In this document: one piece after another, positions 1-5,903 of the stretch
Layout of the letters: each line of letters starts with the position of its first letter
Position numbering within the stretch: the first letter of the stretch is position 1
Assembly (NCBI GenBank): GCA_018671635.1
Contig: JABHHG010000067.1
Span: forward strand, 1 to 6,208
Direction: 5' to 3'
DNA: 6,208 nucleotides
Origin: Fidelibacterota bacterium
Lineage (GTDB): Bacteria > Fidelibacterota > Marinisomatia > SCGC-AAA003-L08 > D37C17
Program-made: the position numbers and the translations under genes
Notes under the pieces: model-generated
Told to the model about the DNA's origin: nothing
Seen by the model: only the letters and a program-made list of their open reading frames with translations
The model's database searches: none

Positions 1-458
1 AATCTATTTTTTCTAATTTCTTTTCGCATTTGAGCCTTTTTAAATCGACGTTTTTCATCTATAGATTCAGGGATGACGTTTGCTACAGTTTTAGGATTTC
101 GCTTATCGTCTAATGAAACAAACGTTAAATAAGCAGAAGCAGTATGCTTTATTTCACCACTAAATGGATTTTCTGTTTCAATTCGAACACCCACCTCCAT
201 CGAAGTATTACCAGTAAAATTAACTGAAGATTTTAATATGAGGATATCACCCATTTTTGCAGGCGCAAGAAAGTTTAATCGATCAACTGAAGCTGTAACC
301 ACTGGTGATCTTGCATGTTTATAGGCGGACATTGCAGCACAAATATCCATGTAATGCATTACCTTTCCACCTAGAATATTCCCCAAAACATTAGTATCAT
401 TTGGGAGAACCAATTCATGCATTACCACAATACTATTTTGTACAGTTTTACACGCCAT
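1..458 (-). CDS. Acyl-CoA thioesterase, hotdog fold, YkhA/ACOT type (3' end cut off)
   Basis: This gene probably hydrolyses acyl-CoA thioesters to free fatty acid and CoA in the cytoplasm. The 152 visible codons read as a single hotdog domain. An N-terminal strand (HELVLPNDTN, residues 14-23) leads into a Gly-rich turn and helix (LGGKVMHYMDICAA, 29-42) in which Asp38 sits where the family has its catalytic Asp. Then follow VVTASVDRLNFLAP (53-66), the strand with TGNTSMEV (82-89), and TASAYLTFVSLDD (106-118). This pattern resembles Bacillus subtilis YkhA from memory. A basic, charged tail starts near residue 134, and the stop lies beyond position 1; family members of this kind are about 160-180 residues, so little is missing. 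The ATG at 458 is chosen because it lies 2 bp after the nuoN stop and gives a family-like N-terminus. No Shine-Dalgarno sequence is visible, and Met13 (ATG at 422) is a less likely alternative. Chain-length preference cannot be read from the sequence. The family call is secure; a metabolic link to complex I is not. Confidence 0.88.
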   Translation of the reverse strand, partial: MACKTVQNSIVVMHELVLPNDTNVLGNILGGKVMHYMDICAAMSAYKHARSPVVTASVDRLNFLAPAKMGDILILKSSVNFTGNTSMEVGVRIETENPFSGEIKHTASAYLTFVSLDDKRNPKTVANVIPESIDEKRRFKKAQMRKEIRKNR

Positions 459-460
459 TA

Positions 461-1933
461 TTAACTATTCCAAAACGACAAGGAACGGTTTATAAATTCA
501 ATTAGAGGTGTCCAATAAAAATAAAAAAGTAAAGTTTGTGCTGAAAACAGAATGGCCGTCCATTTAACATATGGATTGACCTCAAGGGGTTCACTGCTCA
601 CTTCTTCTTCTTCATTAAGGAAGTACATGCTTTTAATTATTTTAAAATAATAATATAATGATACAATACTATTTAAAATGGCCACTACAGCAAGCCAGTA
701 AAAGGTTTTTGCTCTAAATAATACCGCCAAAAGATAAAACTTTCCAACAAAACCAGCAGTTGGGGGCAATCCAGCTAATGATACCAATGATATGACCATA
801 AACGCAGAGATTAGGGGATTCCTTATTGCCAACCCTTTCCATCCATCAATAGTATCAGTATCTAGTTTATTTTTTATAAATATGGCAATAATAAATGCTG
901 ACAACGTCATAAAGAAATATATAACTAAATAGAAAAGTAATGCAGTTAATGCTTCAGTACCAATTACAGTGAAAGCTATAAGCATAAAGCCAACATGAGA
1001 AATACTTGAAAAAGCCAATAGGCGTTTTACATTCTCTTGATGTAATGCTAAGAAATTACCAATAGTCATCGTGATAGCTGCAAGTACCGCAAAAATTAAG
1101 GTCCAATTCACATCATATAATGGAGAGGTTGCATTCAAGCTTCCATCATTAGTAAAAATAGTATATAATACTCTAATTAAAATGGCAAAACCAGCCGCTT
1201 TTGGCCCTATAGAGAAAAATGCTGTAACTGGAGTTGGAGATCCTTCATAAACATCGGGTGTCCAATAATGGAATGGTGCCATCGAAATTTTATAACCAAA
1301 GCCAACCATGATCATCATTAATGACATGTACACTAAGAATTGATTCCCATTAGTCAAAAGTGCTGCATGGATATCTAGAATATTAGTTGAACCTGAGATA
1401 CCATATAGCCAGCTCAACCCAAAGAGCATCAACCCTGAAGCAAAAGAGCCAAATATTACATATTTCAATGAGGCTTCATTAGAAGCTCTGTCATTTTTTT
1501 TCATTCCAGCCAATATATATGATGGAATACTAACTAATTCGATTGCCAAATAAATCATAAGTAAATTGGTTGATGAAGCCATGAGAAATAGACCTAACAG
1601 AATCATCAACATTAAACTTATGTATTCAACATGGTTTTCTTCCTCAACCTCAACCGAATAACGAGAAACAAGCAGTATTGAAGCGGTGGCAAGAACAAAA
1701 ATCCACTTGAAAAAATGTGAAAATGGATCTACAACAATTAAGTCCATAAATATGCTGGCTTTTACTCCATGACTTAAGTTGAGTGCCAATGCAAGGAGTC
1801 CTAAACCTATAAAAGCAACAGGAAATTTCAAGTCCTGAAGAGAAGGAATCAAGTCTATCACAATTACGGATAGAATCAAAATTACTAAAATTAACTCAGG
1901 AATATAATATGCTATACTGGAAAAATTACTCAT
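461..1933 (-). CDS. nuoN: NADH-quinone oxidoreductase subunit N
   Basis: NuoN is the antiporter-like subunit of complex I nearest the NuoA/H/J/K block and forms one proton channel of the membrane arm. The protein has 490 residues, close to the usual 480-500, and is hydrophobic almost throughout, with about 14 membrane helices expected for the family. Family motifs appear in order: IELVSIPSY (131-139) with the helix-5 Glu132; EASLKY (153-158) with Lys157; GFGYKISMAPFHYWTPDVYEG (211-231) with the central Lys215; GPKAAGF (243-249) with Lys245; NVKRLLAFSSISHVGF (301-316) with Lys303; and GLPPTAGFVGKFY (388-400) with Lys398 in helix 12. These match the pumping residues known for E. coli NuoN. An acidic loop (440-451, four consecutive Glu) precedes the last helix. 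The gene starts at ATG 1933, 10 bp after the nuoM stop, with only a weak AGGT upstream. No frame damage is seen. The spacing of TPD/PTP motifs separates it from NuoL and NuoM. Confidence 0.97.
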   Translation of the reverse strand: MSNFSSIAYYIPELILVILILSVIVIDLIPSLQDLKFPVAFIGLGLLALALNLSHGVKASIFMDLIVVDPFSHFFKWIFVLATASILLVSRYSVEVEEENHVEYISLMLMILLGLFLMASSTNLLMIYLAIELVSIPSYILAGMKKNDRASNEASLKYVIFGSFASGLMLFGLSWLYGISGSTNILDIHAALLTNGNQFLVYMSLMMIMVGFGYKISMAPFHYWTPDVYEGSPTPVTAFFSIGPKAAGFAILIRVLYTIFTNDGSLNATSPLYDVNWTLIFAVLAAITMTIGNFLALHQENVKRLLAFSSISHVGFMLIAFTVIGTEALTALLFYLVIYFFMTLSAFIIAIFIKNKLDTDTIDGWKGLAIRNPLISAFMVISLVSLAGLPPTAGFVGKFYLLAVLFRAKTFYWLAVVAILNSIVSLYYYFKIIKSMYFLNEEEEVSSEPLEVNPYVKWTAILFSAQTLLFYFYWTPLIEFINRSLSFWNS

Positions 1934-1941
1934 TGTGATCT

Positions 1942-1945
1942 ACCT
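1942..1945 (-). promoter_or_regulatory. Weak ribosome binding site of nuoN
   Basis: AGGT on the minus strand ends 8 nt before the nuoN ATG at 1933 and overlaps the nuoM stop TAG (1944-1946). It is a short match, so nuoN may depend on coupling to nuoM translation. Confidence 0.4.
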
Positions 1946-3515
1946 AAAATGCACTTTGAATAATTTGAATAAGCGCATCTAATGAAGGCGCAATCATATC
2001 AACAAGTGGAGCAGGATAGACACCTAAAAATAGCACAATTACAGCCAATGGAACAACGATAGCTAAATCCATAGTACTCATGTCAGTATAATCTTTATAT
2101 TTTTCATTTAGGGGTCCTAAAAATACATGCTGATATGCTCTTAAGAAATAAACTGCATTTAATAAAATCCCTAATGTCCCAATTATGGTCAGCGTTCTAA
2201 ACACACTGAATCCACCAATAAAACATAAAGCCTCACTAATAAACCCAGACAATGCTGGAAGTCCCAATCCTGCGAAAAATGCAAATGCAACAAATGCAGT
2301 AAATACAGGCATTTGGGCTCCAATTCCCCCAAAACCAGGCTTACCTGCTAATGCAGGATCCTTATAATCATCTGGGTAGAAAATATAGCGATGATGTGCC
2401 TTTTCATATATTACACCCACAAGCATAAATAGCATAGCAGTAATCGTTCCATGGTTAAACATTTGCATAACGGCACCATTTAGCCCAGCTTGAGCGCCAC
2501 CATCATTCGTACTCACAACGGCAGCCATTCCTAGTAATACATAACCCATGTGACTTACTGAAGAATAGGCAATCATTTTCTTCATGTCTATTTGAGCAAT
2601 GGCATTAACTGCACCCCATAAAATATTAATTACCCCTAAAAAGGCTAAAATATAGGCGAAGTTAATTACTTCTCCTGGAAGTAACGGATAACTGATTCTC
2701 AATAAACCATATGTACCCATTTTTAATAGTACCCCAGCCAAAATGACGGAAATTGCAGTGGGAGCCTCAACGTGTGCGAGTGGAAGCCAGGTATGAAAAG
2801 GAAAAACTGGGACTTTGATTGCGAATCCGATAAATAAAGCAAACCAAATCAGATAACGCATATCCATACCCCATAAGGTTGCATCAATTGATGATGCAGT
2901 TTGAATGAGCGTAATTAAATTAAAAGTGTGTGGGTCAGAATAGAAATACAATGCAAGCATTCCAAGCAACATTAATACGGAACCGAACAATGTAAACAAG
3001 AAAAACTTGATCGCGGCATAATGGCGTTGCGGGCCTCCCCACATTCCAATTAAGAAATACATTGGCAGAAGCATAACTTCCCAGAAAACATAGAATAAGA
3101 AAAAATCTAATGAGAGGAATACTCCCATCATTCCAGCATCTAAAAGTAAAAATAATGCAAAATAGCCTAATGGTTGCTTTGTGATATTCCAACTTATACC
3201 AATAGAAAGGAAAGACAATAATGCAGTCAATAGCACCATTGGCATACTTAATCCATCTACCCCAACAAAATACTGTATATTGAAATGCTTAATCCAATCA
3301 AGCTGAACCGTATATGGAGATGTTGAAACTGAAAGTGTTGAATCGAATCCCATATATAGCACAACTGCCAACAGTAATTGTAAGCCAGTTATTACTAGTG
3401 CAATCCATTTAAAAATATTTGGATTATCTTTTCCCACTATTTTTGCGGCAGGCAGCATTGCTACTGCACCAAAAACAGGTAAGAATATTAATAATGTTAA
3501 AATCATTGAATCCAT
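1944..3515 (-). CDS. nuoM: NADH-quinone oxidoreductase subunit M
   Basis: NuoM is the middle antiporter-like subunit of the complex I membrane arm and carries one proton channel between NuoN and NuoL. Its 523 residues match the family's usual 490-530. Visible motifs are FYVFWEVMLLPMYFLIGMWG (141-160) with helix-5 Glu146; FAIKVPVFPFHTWLP (231-245) with Lys234; VILAGVLLKMGTYG (257-270) with Lys265; IDMKKMIAYSSVSHMGYV (309-326) with His322; QMFNHG (351-356) with His355; and LGLPALSGFISEAL (417-430) with helix-12 Glu428. NuoM has a Glu at this helix-12 site where NuoN and NuoL have Lys. Two details depart from E. coli: WLPLAH replaces WLPDAH at residue 246, and the loop after VIYEKAHHR (369-376) is longer. 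The gene starts at ATG 3515, 5 nt after AAGGAA, and lies 19 bp downstream of nuoL and 10 bp upstream of nuoN. It is intact, and codon use is like its neighbours. Confidence 0.97.
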   Translation of the reverse strand: MDSMILTLLIFLPVFGAVAMLPAAKIVGKDNPNIFKWIALVITGLQLLLAVVLYMGFDSTLSVSTSPYTVQLDWIKHFNIQYFVGVDGLSMPMVLLTALLSFLSIGISWNITKQPLGYFALFLLLDAGMMGVFLSLDFFLFYVFWEVMLLPMYFLIGMWGGPQRHYAAIKFFLFTLFGSVLMLLGMLALYFYSDPHTFNLITLIQTASSIDATLWGMDMRYLIWFALFIGFAIKVPVFPFHTWLPLAHVEAPTAISVILAGVLLKMGTYGLLRISYPLLPGEVINFAYILAFLGVINILWGAVNAIAQIDMKKMIAYSSVSHMGYVLLGMAAVVSTNDGGAQAGLNGAVMQMFNHGTITAMLFMLVGVIYEKAHHRYIFYPDDYKDPALAGKPGFGGIGAQMPVFTAFVAFAFFAGLGLPALSGFISEALCFIGGFSVFRTLTIIGTLGILLNAVYFLRAYQHVFLGPLNEKYKDYTDMSTMDLAIVVPLAVIVLFLGVYPAPLVDMIAPSLDALIQIIQSAF

Positions 3516-3520
3516 ATACG

Positions 3521-3526
3521 TTCCTT
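3521..3526 (-). promoter_or_regulatory. Ribosome binding site of nuoM
   Basis: AAGGAA on the minus strand ends 5 nt before the ATG at 3515, within the 19-bp gap after nuoL. It supports Met1 over the in-frame Met4. Confidence 0.75.
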
Positions 3527-3534
3527 AAAACTTA

Positions 3535-5592
3535 TTAAAATTGTTGAAATATTAAAATTATAGCAACTAATCCCACGATACCACCCATAAGATAGTTTTG
3601 CACAACTCCACTTTGTGTGGTGCGCAATTCATTTCCGAAATAATTAGCAAATCTACCGAAACCATCTACAATTTTTTGGTCTAACCAATTGTAGTCGGCT
3701 TCTTGTGATTTAACAGAAATCTTCATGGTAATCCATCCCCATCCATCAACAATTTTTTGGTCGTAAATATCCCAATCTATCGTGGATGCCAATTTTGAGA
3801 ACCACATAAATGGCTTGTATAAAAGTGCATTATAAATGGCATCAATATAAAATTTATTTTTAGACAAGCTGTAGAGACCAATAAGATTTAAAATGCTAGT
3901 TAGTTTCTCTACATTCACAATTTTGAATAAATAGAATAATGAAGATACTAAAATGCCAAGAGTTGCCACTATTAATGAAATATTCATGGCATCGTGATGG
4001 GCGTGATGAATACCATCATTCACATGTTTTATATCAAGTCCTGCCGCATGCGCCCCATTCCCAACAGCATGCGCAAACCACCCATGACCATCTAATGGAT
4101 TAATTTGAGGAAGCGTAAAGACCACTGCTAAACTCAATACTGATAAAACAATTAGTGGAGCAGTCATTGCTAGTGGAGATTCATGAACATGTTCATGAAT
4201 CTCTGGCTTAACTGGTTTACCATGGAAGGTTTTAAATATTAATCTGAACATATAAAATGCAGTGACCATAGCGGCACCAAATCCAGCAATTGGAAGAAAA
4301 ATAGTCCACCCATGATAAGTATGATAATATGAGAGCGTTCCTGCTAAAATTGCATCCTTCGAAAGAAAACCAGAGAAAAATGGCACACCAGAAATTGCTA
4401 ACGTAGCTATCAACATTGCAGTATAAGTAATTGGCATTTTCGATTTAAGCCCACCCATATTCCCCATATCTTGTGGGTCGGTATGATGGTCGCCTAAGTG
4501 ATGCAAAGAGTGATGCATGGCGTGTATTACTGAACCACTACATAAAAATAAGCATGCTTTAAACATGGCGTGCGTTACCAAATGGAAAAATCCAGCTTGA
4601 TAGGCGCCTACACCTAAGGCCATAATCATATATCCTAATTGACTAATGGTTGAATATGCCAATACGGCTTTAATGTCCATTTGAGTGATGGCAATGAGGG
4701 CTGCACCTAATGCGGTAATCCCGCCAATCACAGCCACTACTTGAAGTGCATCTGGAGTTAAGAATGGAAAAATTCTTACGGTCATATACACACCTGCCGC
4801 TACCATAGTGGCTGCATGAATAAGTGCACTTACCGGAGTTGGGCCTTCCATTGCGTCTGGTAGCCAAATGTGAAGTGGAAATTGAGCTGATTTGCCCACT
4901 GCTCCCATAAATACGAGTACACCTGCAATTGATAATAATTGCATATTCCCTTCAAATGCACCATTGGTAACTGCACCTGTAATGCCATTAATGCTAAATG
5001 TGCCCACAGTAAAAAAGATGAGAAGCATTCCAATGAACATACCAATATCACCAACACGATTCGTGAGAAAGGCCTTTTTACATGCATTTGCAGCTGAGTT
5101 TTTTTCGAACCAAAAACCAATCAATAAGTATGAACTTAAACCAACCAACTCCCAAAATAAATACATCATAATTAAGCTATTCGATAAAATAATTCCGTTC
5201 ATGGAAAATGTAAATAAACCTAAAAATGCAAAATATCTAGAATAACGGGGATCATCTTTCATATATGCGGTAGAATAAAGATGCACTAAAAAGGATATGA
5301 GCGAAACCACCATTAACATGATTATGGTGACTTTGTCTATATAAAATCCTAATTCAAGTGTAAATGCTCCCGTAGAAAACCATTCACCAGAAACATCTAA
5401 TATTGGTCCCGTTAAATCATGGTTAAATAGCTGAAAAAAGAAACCTAATGATAATGCAAGTACAATACCCATTATCCCCAAGGAGACTAAATGGGTCTGC
5501 GCACCTAATTTCTTACCGAAGAATAGCTGATATAAAAATGCAGTAAACGGTAAAAAGAGTATCAGCAATGCAAATAATGTTGAATTATCCAT
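3535..5592 (-). CDS. nuoL: NADH-quinone oxidoreductase subunit L
   Basis: NuoL is the distal antiporter-like subunit. It carries a proton channel and, in the family, a long lateral helix lying along NuoM and NuoN. Motifs in order are FWELVGLSSYLLIGFW (146-161) with Glu148; LTNRVGDIGM (176-185); AVGKSAQFPLHIWLPDAMEG (231-250) with Lys234; PTPVSALIHAATMVAAGVYM (251-270) with His259; QMDIKAVLAYSTISQLGYM (304-322) with Lys308; FHLVTHAMFKACLFL (336-350) with His337, His341 and Lys345; and GVPFFSGFLSKDAIL (402-416) with Lys412-Asp413. At 685 residues it is about 70 longer than E. coli NuoL (613). The extra length lies in His-rich loops (357-370, 466-470, 503-533) and in a C-terminal soluble arm (about 575-660) with a duplicated DQKIVDG, before a last membrane helix (668-682). 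The gene starts at ATG 5592, 5 nt after AAAGGG and 2 bp after the nuoK stop. A perfect 28-bp palindrome lies within it at 4176-4203. The frame is intact. Confidence 0.97.
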   Translation of the reverse strand: MDNSTLFALLILFLPFTAFLYQLFFGKKLGAQTHLVSLGIMGIVLALSLGFFFQLFNHDLTGPILDVSGEWFSTGAFTLELGFYIDKVTIIMLMVVSLISFLVHLYSTAYMKDDPRYSRYFAFLGLFTFSMNGIILSNSLIMMYLFWELVGLSSYLLIGFWFEKNSAANACKKAFLTNRVGDIGMFIGMLLIFFTVGTFSINGITGAVTNGAFEGNMQLLSIAGVLVFMGAVGKSAQFPLHIWLPDAMEGPTPVSALIHAATMVAAGVYMTVRIFPFLTPDALQVVAVIGGITALGAALIAITQMDIKAVLAYSTISQLGYMIMALGVGAYQAGFFHLVTHAMFKACLFLCSGSVIHAMHHSLHHLGDHHTDPQDMGNMGGLKSKMPITYTAMLIATLAISGVPFFSGFLSKDAILAGTLSYYHTYHGWTIFLPIAGFGAAMVTAFYMFRLIFKTFHGKPVKPEIHEHVHESPLAMTAPLIVLSVLSLAVVFTLPQINPLDGHGWFAHAVGNGAHAAGLDIKHVNDGIHHAHHDAMNISLIVATLGILVSSLFYLFKIVNVEKLTSILNLIGLYSLSKNKFYIDAIYNALLYKPFMWFSKLASTIDWDIYDQKIVDGWGWITMKISVKSQEADYNWLDQKIVDGFGRFANYFGNELRTTQSGVVQNYLMGGIVGLVAIILIFQQF
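3661..3762 (-). repeat. Internal duplication in nuoL C-terminal arm (DQKIVDG twice)
   Basis: The same seven residues, DQKIVDG, are encoded at 3742-3762 (residues 611-617) and 3661-3681 (residues 638-644). The two 21-base copies match at 19 of 21 positions, and their starts are 81 bp (27 codons) apart. Similarity extends weakly before each copy (D-W-D-I-Y against D-Y-N-W-L) and one residue after (WGW against FGR). This looks like an old tandem duplication of a 27-residue unit with the core retained. It is a coding repeat, not a mobile element. Confidence 0.8.
4176..4203. repeat. Perfect 28-bp palindrome inside nuoL
   Basis: The half-site GAGATTCATGAACA is followed directly by its exact reverse complement, giving 28 bases with no mismatch and no spacer. 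The symmetry ends at the next base pair outward (g on the left, t on the right). It encodes nuoL residues 464-472 (EIHEHVHES) in a polar loop between membrane segments. In the mRNA it could fold into a hairpin of about 12 bp with a four-base loop. No T-run follows in the transcript direction, so it is not a typical intrinsic terminator, and a terminator in the middle of this gene would make little sense. Its role is unknown. Confidence 0.9.
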
Positions 5593-5594
5593 TT

Positions 5595-5903
5595 CTACCC
5601 TTTAAGTGTATTTGCTTCATCAACATCCACTGAACCAGCATTTTTAAATAGATTAATTATAATAGCTAAAGCCACCGCAGCTTCTGCAGCTGCGAGCACA
5701 ATCACAAAAATTGTGAAAATATGCCCATCAAGTTTATGCATTCCACCAAATCGATTGAATGCTACAAAATTAATATTTGCAGAATTTAATATTAGCTCTA
5801 TCCCCATTAAAATAGCAATTGCATTTCGGCGAGTTACAATACCAAAAATTCCCAATGAAAATAATATTGAGGAAATAACTAAGTATGACTCAAGTAAATT
5901 CAT
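5595..5903 (-). CDS. nuoK: NADH-quinone oxidoreductase subunit K
   Basis: NuoK is the small membrane subunit of complex I, homologous to MrpC, and links the quinone-site end of the membrane arm to the antiporter-like subunits. With the ATG at 5903 it has 102 residues, the usual size is about 100, and it has three hydrophobic helices. The motifs are FGIVTRRNAIAILMGIELIL (20-39), with Arg25-Arg26 and the essential helix-2 Glu36; NSANINFVAF (40-49); and VIVLAAAEAAVALAI (68-82), with helix-3 Glu74. Glu36 and Glu74 correspond to E. coli Glu36 and Glu72. The start is set by GAGGA 7 nt upstream and by the TGATG overlap with the nuoJ stop. An in-frame TTG one codon earlier (5906) would sit too close to that Shine-Dalgarno sequence. 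The last codons, CTT AAA GGG TAG, double as the nuoL ribosome binding site. Confidence 0.97.
   Translation of the reverse strand: MNLLESYLVISSILFSLGIFGIVTRRNAIAILMGIELILNSANINFVAFNRFGGMHKLDGHIFTIFVIVLAAAEAAVALAIIINLFKNAGSVDVDEANTLKG
5598..5603 (-). promoter_or_regulatory. Ribosome binding site of nuoL
   Basis: AAAGGG on the minus strand forms the last two sense codons of nuoK (Lys-Gly) and ends 5 nt before the nuoL ATG at 5592. The nuoK stop TAG lies between the site and the start, an arrangement that suits translational coupling. Confidence 0.7.

Noticed and set aside
2185..2367. Open frame of 60 codons on the plus strand opposite nuoM
   Set aside because: The Asn/Ala/Pro-rich product mirrors the conserved NuoM helix region; there is no independent evidence of coding.
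2880..2898. Inverted repeat TGCATC...GATGCA within nuoM
   Set aside because: The arms are only six bases, flanking a short AT-rich centre, and are explained by codons for Ala, Ser, Ile and Asp; such a match is expected by chance.
2935..3192. Minus-strand frame of 85 codons within nuoM
   Set aside because: It overlaps the conserved helix 4-5 region of NuoM in another frame; the NuoM motifs show which frame is real.
3516..3534. Possible promoter or terminator in the largest intergenic gap (nuoL-nuoM)
   Set aside because: The gap is 19 bp and holds only the nuoM ribosome binding site; there is no hairpin and no room for promoter elements.
4044..4076. Two GCATGCGC copies in nuoL that could be a short direct repeat or binding site
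   Set aside because: Both encode part of an Ala-His pair (HAV and HAAG segments) and are too short to stand out from codon use.
4670..5120. Two short minus-strand frames (4670-4867 and 4830-5120) within nuoL
   Set aside because: Both are out of frame with nuoL, which is intact and conserved across this stretch, so they are neither genes nor evidence of a frameshift.
4892..5245. Open frame of 117 codons on the plus strand opposite nuoL
   Set aside because: It is antisense to the conserved core of nuoL, has no family resemblance or Shine-Dalgarno sequence that I can see, and is explained as a shadow of AT-rich coding sequence.
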